Source: Nereocystis luetkeana
Lineage: Eukaryota > Sar > Phaeophyceae > Laminariales > Laminariaceae
Assembly (NCBI GenBank): GCA_031213475.1
Contig: JARUPZ010000014.1
Span: forward strand, 3,141,035-3,205,034
DNA: 64,000 bases
Direction: 5' to 3'
Of this stretch, positions 1 to 12,200 are shown piece after piece. The position numbers and the translations under genes were made by a program. Positions within the stretch are counted from its first letter, which is position 1, and every line of letters begins with the position of its first letter. The notes beneath the pieces were generated by a model. It did no database searches. It worked only from the letters and a program-made list of their open reading frames with translations, and was not told the origin of the DNA.

Positions 1-217
1 TCGTCGCCGCTTGCCCTAGCAGCGGCTTCATTCTCGTGTGGCGCTGTTAGGTCTTGTTGCTGTATCTCTTCAAGGAGACCGGCATTTGGAGAACCAATAC
101 TCGCCGCATTTGATGTCTCCGCGCTCGTGCCGGATGCGTTCTCCCCTCCGTGGCCCGTTTTTCCCAGGTTTGCACCGCCGGATGCGAGGGAAAATTGAGA
201 GATAGCTGCCGTTCGAC
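1..217 (-). CDS. Cyclase exon W, runs off the window
   Basis: Acceptor GGGTGGACGAAG after a C/T-rich tract, open to position 1. Encodes GRTAAISQFSLASGGANLGK then a Gly/Ser/Ala-rich stretch and AGLLEEIQQQDLTAPHENEA. It is entered in phase 1, compatible with exon U or V. No domain seen; it probably belongs to the variable C-terminal half of the same gene. Confidence 0.5.
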
Positions 218-3200
218 CTTCGTCCACCCAGGACAGAGGGGAACGAAGGGACATCGCAACCGGTCAATTTTAAATAGACGCAGGAGCAGCAGAGGGTTGA
301 TACATGCTGCCGCTAATATGGCGCACTGCTTCTCATCAGGCAAGGCGGGACGATGGTCTCGATTAGTCCCATACCGGATATCGATTGCACCATCGCGCTT
401 GACATTCTCACTGGGAAATATCTCACATCAGAAGCGTATCTATGAATCCTACACAACCATATTTTTTTATCGCTGTAGCTACGTACGCCGTGTGGCGTTC
501 CATCACTAGGGCTAAGCTAAAGGAGAAGTCGCAGCATAAACGACCCGTAGGTATGCCAGGGCTATCCGAGACGCCAAGGAAGTTGTTCCCTGTGCGTTCA
601 AGATACCTGATACGGTGGTACGACACAGCAGTAGCGGTACCCATATTATGCCTCAGCGACGTCGCGCAGTTTACCAAAGCAGGCAAACACCATCAGAGCT
701 GCGAGTCGACAGGATTTCACGACTTTTAACTTGAGTGTTTGCGATTTTTTTTTTACTTTTAATTCTCCAAAAATTCTCCCGAGGTAACTTTTTGAGGTAA
801 ATTTCTGAAACAAACGCGAAAAAGTACTTCAGCGAAGTCAGGATTTCATCAAAAGTTACGGTAACTTTTGGCTCTCTGTCTCATTGGCCTACACGCACCG
901 AGCATCATCCCGACGCAAAACGCATCATCTCAAATCTCGAAGGATCAAAACACCGAGCATCTTCCATGCCATCATGCTGCTTGCTGTACGCATCACGACA
1001 ACCGCTGGGAGCGCAGAGGCTCGAGAGGTGTAGCTTGAGTATAGCGCGCACGAGCGGCGTTGGATTGTGCCAGCGGGCCGCCGCCGCTGCTACGTAGGGT
1101 ACACGCTTTCGCCTACTTGGTGACGACGCGGAGGATGCTTCGTTCCAAAAAAGGACTCGCATCACACTCGTACTCGTACTCGTGCTCGCACAGAGCGCGA
1201 CAGCTCGTGTATCATTTCGATTCCACCACACTGCAGCAGCAGCAGCAGCAGCGGCGGCAGCAGTGGCCGCGACAGTGGCGGCGGAGCGGAGCCCGCCGGC
1301 GCTGTGGCGTGCGTAGGCTGAGCGCAGCAGGAGCAGCAGCAGCAGCAGCAGGCAATCCAAAAAGGGAAGCTGGCTGGTGCTGGTGCTTGCTGGTGCTGGT
1401 GCTGACGCTGTTTATTTTTGTTGCTCAAGCTGCCTCTAGCTGCGGCTAGCGCTTGCTAGCTGCCGCTTGCTGTGCTGCTGCTTGCAGTCGTGGGCTGGCA
1501 GTGGTGGCACCGCTGTCAACTCTGCCGCCGAAACGTTGCTGGGCCGCCGTTGCTACTCCCAAGCTGTTTTTTAGTTTTACGTTCTTGTTTTTGGCGCGTT
1601 TGCCTCACCTCCCCCCTTCCCTTCTTATTTTCGGAGGCGTCGCCTGCAGGATTTGATTTACCTCACTCGCAAACACACCGAAATCAGGAAGGAAAGGAAA
1701 TTCACTTTTTTTAGCGCAAGTAAAGTTTTTTTTTTTTTACCTCTATCGCAAACACTCTACTAATAGGAATGTGCAGCTAGCTAACTAGATGGCTTTAGTC
1801 GACAAGTTGACCGGTGAAGCCAGCTGATGGCCGGCCAACTTGCCGACTTTAGTCAGGCGAGCGAAGCGATCCAAGTCAGCCTTCCCCGGCCACGGAGGCC
1901 GCGCCCAAATAAGGAAACAACATATACCCCATTCAACAACCCCTCCCACAAGTATGGAAGTCCAATATGTCAGGTAGTCGGCACCTCCGGGGAACGACTA
2001 CCAGGCAACTACTAGTTAGTCCGACTATTACCTATTTGGTGACTTACGTCGTGACTGCCCACAGCTCTGAAAACACTTCATGATTTAGTCCAGAGGGGTA
2101 AGAAAAGCGATTGACTCACCGTCACCAACATCGGTCGACGTCGAAGAACAGGCCTCGCTGCCACTTCCGTAGGTGCTGTCCTCGTCCTCCTTCTCCGAAC
2201 AGGGGCCGTGAAAGGGCCCACCGCTACTACCGCTAGAGATGTTGCAAATGCCCCCCGTGCGATGAGGTGTGATGGTGGCGGGTAGGGGCGGACTGACAAG
2301 TACCACCAAGAGTCGCTCGTGGAGATACTTTGTTGATGCCTGGCAGGAAAACAAACACGCAACGAAAAAAAACGATGTTCGTACCCGATAACCATTTTCG
2401 AGACCCAGACAGGAGGAGGTTATGCTAAAACCAAGAAAAAAAAAACATGTCAAAATCGTTTTCGAAAACAACAGAACTGAACAGCGTTTTTTTGTTCAAT
2501 TCGTACAAAAGTCCCCCCCCCGGCTGGTTTTGTTTTTCATTGTGAACCTTTTTAGGATTCACGGTCTCATTTTTAGTGTTTTTTTTGTCGTTCTCCCCTG
2601 TCTGTTCCTGCCGTGAGTTTTTTCCCCCTCCCACTATGGATCGAGGGGTACGGGTTCTGTTTTCAACAAGTGCTCCAGGTTCAGATATTGAATGCAGGGA
2701 TTATTCGCGGAATGCCACGCCGAAGGTGGGGCAATCGATCGCCTCAAGATTGAGACCATCCTCGTAGATCCTATACTCGTACCTGGTACCCACTTTGAGC
2801 GGGAATGGAAGGACCGAGTCGTCTTCAGATTGACGTCTAAACGCTCCTTTCATTTGCGCCCAGACTGGTGGGCCGTTATGAGATGCTGTGCAAGAGCCCT
2901 TGTCAGACAAGATCCCACCCGGAAAAAAAAACGTGCACCCAAGAGCTGTATCGTACCGATTTTTTCACCCGGAAAAATGCGATTTAGGTCGTGAAAAATC
3001 GGGAAATACGGGTCTGATCTCGTCTACAGGTAGCGTGTGCAAGAGTGGATAACCTGGTGTTGATTCTGAAATCCGGAATAATGCCTGATCCATCTCGGAA
3101 AACCTTACGTTGGAGACGCGTGGAGCGATAAATTCGTGGGTGGGCAATGTTTCTGGGAAACCGGACATTGAAAAAACTCTACGAACAGCAGGAGATGTGG

Positions 3201-6200
3201 ACCCTTTTAGGACTACAGCCCCATTTTGGGGACAAACCACTCAAATTCTAAGTAGTTTGTCCCCAAAACGGGACTGCGGTCCTGGAAGGGTTAACAGTTG
3301 CAACCGCGTCGAGGGTGGCGCATTGGGAACGTCCCGCTTGTGAAATACTGTGGTATTGCAGCGAGTGAGAATGCGTGCGGAATGAAAAAAAAAACGAGGT
3401 GGAAGTTAAGCTCCCGTGATAACCTTGACGAGATCGCAGCTGCACTGATCCATCTCGTGCCCGTCGTCCAGTACGGCGATAACCCCCCTCCCACCGCCCC
3501 GTCCACCACCCCCCTCCTCCCTCTCCCCGCCTCCTTCTGCTGCCTCCTCTGCTTCACCGATGCCTGGTCCGCGCAACGACCAGCGTGGAGGGCGTTTCAG
3601 TTTGGTTTCCTCGATAAAGGAGGAGAGCGGCAAATGTATCAATATGTGGAAACACGAAGCGATTGAAAGCGTTCGAAGCAAACGCCCTAACTTACGTACA
3701 AGTATATCATTACGCGTAATACTTCCTGGGTGGTGCTTAGGTCTCTCGAGAAGAACCCTACTTTTCGTACAGCGCTAGTGCTTCCTGAGCGGTGCTTGGG
3801 TCTATCGGAAAGCTCCTCTACGCTGCGCATGACATCCGTGCTTCCTGGGTGGCGTTTGGGTCTCTCACAGTGCGTACCGTGCACTTTTACATGCCCATTA
3901 AAAGCGACGCACTCCCTCTACATACCGTCGACAGTGTTGCCGCTATCTATTTTGTATTTCTATTATTGTTCTCCGTGCCATTTATTTTCTTCGCCCTTCT
4001 TTCTCCTGCTCCCTCCCTAGTCGTAAGTCGTACCCGGGGTCACATAGTACCCCCCCCCCCTCCCCCTGCCTGGTCGGTGAAAACCCGACGTGCTCTGTCC
4101 CGGCATTGTAGGGGTGCGAGGGTCTATGGTCATACGCCTACGGCCATGCATGAGATCGAGTACATCTCTCCTATCGAGTACACCCCCCCGCGGTTACGGT
4201 ACGCCCCTTTCTTTTTTATCGCGAAAAGGGTTCAGCGCTTTCTTCCCTCATAGGCTAGCGTGGATTTGTGTAGAGGAAGGTGATGGCAAAATTGCGCGCG
4301 ACTCGGGACGTCCCGCAGACCCTTTGCGGTGGGCGCCCCCCGGCTCTGTGCGATTCTGGCTCAGATTGTTTGCGTTCGTTCGGCCCTGAGGTTGGACGGT
4401 GTATCGATTCAACTCCTATCCTTGAACAAATCAGTATCTTTGACGCTGTCATCCATTTGCAAGAGGTCCGCCTCAGGAGTGGTTCTTAGCGGGATGCAAC
4501 TCATCCTTCGTGCGATTCGCCCAACACTTCCCGGCGCTTTGCGCTTGGTGCAAGAAATAGCTGTCTGCCTGGCCAGTGAAAACCCGACGTGCTCGACCCC
4601 GGCATCATGGGGATGCGAGGGTGTATGGTCATTTGACTACGGCCATGCATGACATGGGTACACCCCGCCGTTGACTAACGGGAAACGTTGGGTTGGAACT
4701 TTTAATACGCGCCTTCTCTTGGAACGCGCAGGCAAACGCAATTTTCCGACGATGTGCTCCGACCGTTTGTGCATACGCCGCCCCCGATAAGCGCTACCAT
4801 CTCGGTAAATCTTGGACGACTTGCCTGTTCTCCGTACACTGTCTCCGTGTTTTCGTCCCGCCCCCCTCGTGACCGAGGCGGCTCGATTCTCGGCTACAAC
4901 GCCGTCGGCGTCGACCATGGTAGCGATGGTGAGCATGCCCAGAAGAATCCCGAAACGATATTTTTCGGGATACTTTCCGTCATCAACTCCATTTTCACCG
5001 CTGCTATGACCGCCCCCTTCAATGTTTTCTTGCTTCTCTCCTGTTGGCGGCGGTAGTCCTGGTCCGCGCTTGGTTGAAGTGGACTCCGGCGGTAACACCT
5101 TGGACATAGCGCGGGCGTTGTGATTATCATCTACAGCAGGTGACTACGGTCTAAGAGAGAGAGAGAGAGAGGGGTGTGCACTACGTATGGAAAAACCCTC
5201 TCCTAAGGTAAGACCATTTTTTATTACATGTACAGTATAGACCCACGGATACGATATACCCCAATACTTTGAACTAAGAACACAAGGCTCACTTTTCGGA
5301 GTGTTTTAAGAACTTTGGATTAAGCAATCGTGCTCAGCGGCGAGCGCTGCACTGAATTCTACCAGTACCAGGTACCAGTGTGGCATACAATTGCCTGCTC
5401 TCAACGTTACATCACGGATGGTGTCACAATATGGTTCTAAGGCTTTGCTCAGATCACGTGTTTTCTTGTTGGCGGCGGGGCCTTGCCGTACTACTTCGAA
5501 GTGTTACCGTAAGAATTGTACCCCTCCACAGTTTGTAACCAAAAACATGGCGTGCGGTTCATGTGCATGCCCAAGCAGGTTTGGCCTCTCTCTTAAACCC
5601 GCATGCCTCTCAGGCTGAACTATCTTAAACGACTTTTACTGCCGGCTAAACGTCCCACGCGAGCTATCAGTAGTTTGTGAAGAACAAGATGGTTGATTTT
5701 GCAAAGGGGTTAGACCGCAACCCCGACCACTGCTATGTTCTTGAGCTGTTGGTCTAAGGGCGATATGTCTTGATGATAAAGATGGTGCTATCACATTAGC
5801 TCATTTCCCTGAAATCTCGGCCGTGGCGACGCATTCTATGATAGAGGTGGCACATTCCGGCCAAACTGTTTTATGAATGACGGGATTCGTCAGCCCAAAA
5901 CCGTCACAATGTCGATCGTGTTTCGAAAAATGACGTTTGGTATGCTTGGACCATGGGATTGTTCATCGGAATGCGATTAAATGTTTGCTGAAGTCAGTTT
6001 TCGGGTAGAGGTATGGGACTCCTTAGGCGAGGAGCCTCAGAAAAAATAGGGTGAACGCCAATTGTAGAAAGCCTTTGGTCACAAAGCAGGCGAAAAAAAG
6101 CGCCTCGATGGGGAAGAAAAGGCATGTACTAGGTAAAAAATAGTAACTTGCATCGAAATACCAGCACGGGATTGGCACTATAGATAACGAGCTGTGGTAT

Positions 6201-9200
6201 AACATCCCGTATCGCTTGCAACCAAATAGTACCAGGTATGCATCCTTGGTACGTACACCCGAAAAAAGAAGAAATCATACACAACCAGACAAACCAACAA
6301 ACAACCAGAGAGACAAACAAGCACACAAAGAGATACACAAGTAAGCAAGCAAAACGAACAAACAATCAAGCATACACACAAGCGAGCAAGCAAACTAACA
6401 GACAAACAAGCACGCAAGCAAACAAACTAATTAACAGACACACAAGCAAATAAAACAAACAAACAAACGAACAAAAAAGCAGACACACAAGATAACAAAA
6501 AACAAACAAACAACCGAACCAATGAACTATCAAACAAACAAACACACAAATGAGCAACCATAAAGTAGTACGATGATGGAACCACCTCGTGTTCCGCCCG
6601 GCCCTCCCCAGTGTTGCAGTCTTGAGCATCCGCACTGACCTCGGACGGGGACGAGGAGGGGTGCGACGGGGGCTGTGACGCCGTTGCTGTGTTGGTCGTA
6701 GGAGCTGTTGGGGTAGTCTTGCTCAATGTAACAGGGGGTGCTCCATCTAACAGCGTGCATAGCACCTGAAGGAAAATAGAGGCATGTAGATAGCGGCGAA
6801 GCGGAGGGGGAGGAAAGTACTCTTCCCGGTACCATACTGTGGAGGCCTTCGCGAGGGCCGCCTGCTCGATTGTCTTATGCCAACGGCAATCTAGGACATA
6901 CCTGGTAGTACCACAGCAAGAGAGCCATCTATTTATAGCATATTACCGCTCGTATAGTTGCAGCGCGGCTAAGGAAGACTGTGACTCGGCTTCTTCTGCG
7001 CTCTTCCTCAAGGTGTGCTACTCGTCCTTTGCGGTTATATTTCAGACGTTCCAGGTTTTGCAGGCTCGCGTGCTGAAGTACAAACAAGCTCCGCGACAAG
7101 TTTGGACAATTGAGTCCTTTTTCTGACACATACAGCAGTTCCTCAAAGCGTCTTTCCCGTGACACGTATTAGCCGTGACTTGCTTACCTCCATCGCGCCC
7201 GCGGTGTCGTCGGGAAAGAAAAGCTCACAAAAACGCCTCACGTAGAAACCCCTCGCCTCCGCGCCGTCTTTCATGTCCGGGCAGGCTCCGAATGCCCCCG
7301 CCCACCAAGGAATGTGCCCCGTTCTATCGCTCGGTCCAAGCTGCACTTCATGCCACTCTTTTTGCGCTGCGTCGGTCGTTCCTGCTTCTTCGTCTTCGCT
7401 CCGAGAGTTAGGAGTATTGTTTCCTTCAGAAAGTTTCCCGGAAGGTTCTTTGGAAGGTCCCTCGGAAGGTTCCTCGCTCTCCCCATACGGATCTTGCACT
7501 CGACATCCCTGTGGTGAATCATCGGACTGCGCCTCCCCGTATGGATGTTCTGCTAGAAATGTCTGGGGAGAATCGTAGGGTCGCGCTTCCTCTGGGATTT
7601 TCTGTGAAATTTCTTCTGTTCTTCCTTCAGGGCGTGGTTCCAGTTTCTGCGTCTCCGATCGCCCCTCAGGTGTTGAAGACGATTTCTGGTCGTGGGGGCG
7701 TTGGTCTACCGTTCCTCCTTCTTCGTCGGCCGCGATAGATGCAATAGACGCGGTCGAGTTGAGTGAGCGAAGAACTCGGGTCTAGGGCGCAAGTAAAACC
7801 AAAAACAAGACGCACGAGAGGCCGGAAGGCGATGAGAGACATCAGAGTCCCGTACTTCGTTCCAGGATACTTCGTATGACATAGTCGGTGTCCCATACGA
7901 GACGCTACGGCCCAAGCCCCCCAAACCGATGTCGGGATAACGTATATCTGTTTGGTACTTGTGTGAAACCGCCAGCAAAAGGGCGGATCCACCCACCACG
8001 AAAATAACAGTCATCAGTCATCTACGCATGACCTTCAACACATGTAAATATTTTGTAACAAGCGAGGTATGTGGAAACCGACTCCCTCAGGCGCTGGTCC
8101 TCTAGACTTACGCACTACAACGGAGCTGCAGTAGTCTAGCGTGCAAATCATACTAAGGGATGAGAAAGGTCAGTGTCTCATATAACATATATCGCGTGGT
8201 GTTCCACACGAGATGTCACAGATCTATGAGAACATTTTGTATTGAGTATTCATGCACAAAAGTTCCGTATATTTCGGGACAGAGTAGTATTTTTTACCCT
8301 TTTTACACCTTGCACCCACGTTCGTAGGACAGATGAATTCGGAATGAAAGTATAAGTTTGGTTTTGCATTAGTAAATTGAAATGTGTTAACGTAGTATGG
8401 TTAGGTTGACGTTTGTTCGGCATCGCCTACGAGAACGGACCAAGCGAAGGGGTACGTACACTCCGTGCCGCCAGGGTAGACGCAGGGTTAGTCGTTACCC
8501 CGTGTGAATGTGCGACGGTGGTGAGAAAAAACGTACCGCTACATATTTTTCAGATCAACAAAACTGTCCGTAAAATAAAAGTGGGCCAATAGGGAAACTG
8601 TGGGTTTTTGTTCTGAGGGTGAGGTACCCCAATACGGTCAAGACTGATAAACATCCATGGTACACGCCATGGAAACGTGTTGTGCAGCAAGACGCGATTA
8701 GGCCCGGAGGTTAAGCTTCGGGAGCGAATTAGAAGAGAGCCACTATGTGGGTTGACTCGAATCCACGTTGGCCACAGAGCCGTAATGCGGTAAAGGTTGC
8801 GTTTTCGAGCCCATAAATCCAGCACCGAAGCCCTCCGTACACTGAAGAGCTACCCAATATCGTTGGATCCGATGGGTGTTTTACATGAATTCTCGGCAGA
8901 TACATTACGTGCTCGTATACGTGGGATCGCGTATCATGCTTGCCTTGTACTTTTTCTGAAAAGCCTTTATCAGGGCGAAGCGTAAAACTCCTCTCCAGTA
9001 AGGCGCCTCCGAACCGTTGGGTTGCTACCCTAGTTGTAGCGCGAGTTCACAAGCAATTTCTTGTTCCGCTATCGGGTCGGTTGACTGCCTTGGTACAAGA
9101 TGGTTCAACACCCCCACGGTTCATGCGGACGATTAAATTGCTCTCACCTCGCTTTCGAGTAGCTCCGCGATATCATTAACACTCTCCAGCTGCAGAGGGG

Positions 9201-12200
9201 TCAGCTCTTCCATTGGACAGCCATAGTTCAGCGCAGCAGCCTCCATCCCCGCTGTGCTGCTTTTTTCGATAGCATCGGCGGCGGCCGTGGCAGAGGCAGT
9301 TTGCACGGTAGCGGTAGTAGCATCTGCGGCGGCTTGAGCTTCGGCCCACGCAGTACGTTCCGAGATTGAGTTTTGGCGCAATACTCCTTTCTCAGCGCTG
9401 CTTGTAACGATGCTAACACCATCGGCGTCACCGACCGCCGGGGCCCCCAACGCGGGCGTGTCATCCACGATTTCTAGGTTGTTGCCTGCGCAGGTTGTAG
9501 ATCACCGAGGACAGCAGCAACACGTTTAGGGGACATCAGCGGGAAAAATGCTACAATTAAGTGGCGACTCTTACGTACGTACAACATCGGTTCCACGAAG
9601 CAGCTTGGTCTGCCGAGGTGGGGGGGAGTGCGTACCCGAGCCATTGCACAGACGCACGGTGCTACTATTATCGCACTGCAGGGCGCTCTCTCGCTTAAAG
9701 GTTGACAACATCGCACTGCACCTGGCATAGTAGTGGTCTCTCCGCTCTGGGTCTCACAGAGTTACTAAGAGAGGGATGCGATAGGGTCTGGGTGTATCGA
9801 TGTGTTACGTCGGGCATGGGCCCATCCAACCCCGTCGCACCCGTTTGATTTTGCCTGGTCACGTTGTATTCGTGAGACGGTGTACCCCCGTACCTTGTTT
9901 CAGATATGTTCTCCAATATTGGCATCACTGATGGGCAACCGTACCGCTCACGATCTGCACAGGCCTACACATGCCTATGAAGTACATCGTGATCACCTGT
10001 GCGCACTCTGTATAGGTACATAGCCAACGAAGTCCCTCGTCTTGCACGCGCTCGCTTGCAAACAGCTAATAAGACGGATACGCCCAAATTACCATTTGTC
10101 AAAAGCACCAACAGCCAGTGAGACGGATATACCCGAATTTCTATTTACCAAAAGCGGTGGACACACGAAAAAGTTGCATGAGCCTCTCTTCCTTCGTTCC
10201 TTCTTTCCTTTTCCTACCTTCCTCCTCGAGAATTGATGCAGGAAAATGTTGCAAAGCACGGGCTTAACTGCTTCAGAACTGCCCCCCCACGTGTTTAGGG
10301 ACAAACTACTTGGAATCAGAGAGGGATAGGTTTTGCTGTGTTCTAAGAGACAACAGGCGCTACTCAAACCCGACCGCCAGACAAAATTAGACACCCCTCC
10401 CCTCACACCGCGCGCTGCTTCCAGCCCAATCGAGCAGTGTATCGGATCCAATCCAATGGAGGGACATACACGCTTGATGACGTGCAAGTCCCGCTTAAAG
10501 TACTCATGGGTATCCGAACCCGACCGCCCAACAAAACTTAGGCACCCCTTGTTCACGCCGTGCTTCAAATCACAACGAGCAGCTCATTGGGTCCAATGGA
10601 GAGGCCTAAAGTACGGGCTGGATCACGTGTATCGATAACTTGGCCATTCCAGACGCATGCTAATGGTACATAGGGGTTCCGCGATTGCTTTGTGAGGTTC
10701 CTCCTCTCTTCAGGAGCTCTTTTTTTTTTTTTTTACCCGACAACTGGGTTTTGAGATAAAAAAATGAATGAACAAACAACTTGATAACCGATCCCACGGC
10801 CTAGGCAAATATACACCGAATATTTTTTTCTGACAAATAAAACAGTGTTGAAAACAGTGTTGGGTAGGTCCTCGTTCAAGAAACAAATATGGCCAGAAAG
10901 TTCTACTGCCCCCTACTCGCATCGCAGCACGCCTCTCCAGGTCTGTCGCTATAGCTGGCGCTTACCTTTAGCGCGGGTGGCTCCCACCGCTCCAAAGTTT
11001 CCGACACCCGTCGGTGCGTCCGCATCGTTGACAGTACCGACGGCATCGTCGCCATTGACAGCACCGACGACATCGCCGCGCGCACTAGCGGCGGCGGCGC
11101 CGGGAGCGACAGCGGGGTCGGATCCAGCAACGTCGGAAGCGTCGGCAAAAACAGCAGCGCGGTACAATAGCAACACCGAGCGCATCACCCTTTTCCATGC
11201 TGAAAAGGGCGAGCCGTTGTTCACTTGGAAAGACGACCGATTCAGACCAAGGGTCTAGAGATGGTTCGGTAGACGCGTAGCGGAGAACCAAGGACGGAGC
11301 GGGGGGGGGGGGGGGAGGTGGGGCGGACTGTCAGGCCCGTGGGGAATAGTAGCGGACTTAGATTGGCCCAGAACCGATGCTACCACCGCTGGACTGGGCG
11401 GCCCCATGTAAGCCTCATATCGGAGAAAATCAAGGGAGGGTGGTGCGGATAAAGGAGCGTTTCATGCATCGGACAGATCGCCTACATATCACTTGATGAT
11501 CTAGATATTTCAGGGAAGATTTATTCCTGATCTGTGTCATCTGTATCATCTGTATTATCTATCTCGTATTGCCCAATGGGATCCATACAATCTGCATGAT
11601 ATAGCACGTGTTCTTCCAGTTAGATCTATACTGTACAGATCCTGCACGACATCACACACAAGCAGGTAGGTGAGGATATAGATGATCTAGATCATGGTCT
11701 GTCTGTAGATGATCTGTCCCACCTGCGGAGTGTTTATGTTGCGGCAAGTTTGTTGGGGCGACTGTGCTGTGCAAGCAGTAGAAAAGTCGATCCGTTACAT
11801 TTTGATTAGGGGTGGTCTGGTTTTGGTCATGAACGAGAGCAACTCAGTCGTACTCGCGGCTGATGTGCTTGCACTACAGAAGGGACTTGAGGTCAAAACG
11901 CTTTCAGCAGTTTTCCTATTGGTCAAGCTATTAAAAGGAGTCATTTGATCGGTCAACATTGCCGTCCACAGGGGTGGAGTGGGGTCACTTTCGAAGAGGG
12001 GTATTCTGTTTACGACCCGTGGCGCTCGCATTCACACTGCACCCGGTCGGGGTTGATCAATTCGACACAAATGACGAGAGCTGGGAGTCCTGGTACTGTT
12101 GTGCACGTATAATTTCGTGCTGCAACGCTGTGACCACAGGTCCGCGAGAAAAGAGCACGGGACGGATGAGTGAATAGAGGAACAAGCCAACGCGTTTGGG

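Larger units (their letters stand above)
2293..4776. other. Intron between exons U and V
   Basis: Holds a hairpin MITE (3,201-3,293), a 58-60 bp minisatellite (3,719-3,865), a SINE fragment (3,961-4,260) split by another repeat, and a GGCATTGTAGGG-family copy (4,490-4,668). The rest, including 2,400-3,200, shows only A/T and C runs. A missing exon may lie here, given the phase conflict of exon V. Confidence 0.5.
5144..6585. other. Intron between exons T and U
   Basis: A GA run at 5,151-5,172 supplies the CT tract of the exon U acceptor. A TIR element lies at 5,828-6,059 and an AACAAAC-type simple tract at 6,270-6,545. I see nothing else at 5,200-5,820. Confidence 0.5.

Noticed and set aside
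905..1449. Overlapping Ala-, Cys- and Gln-rich ORFs on both strands
   Set aside because: CAG/CTG low complexity is open in several frames; no splice-supported exon could be chosen.
6129..6835. Leu/Cys/Val-rich minus-strand ORFs and a Thr/Asn/Lys-rich plus-strand ORF
   Set aside because: Mostly produced by the AACAAAC tract; only 6,586-6,765 (exon T) is retained.
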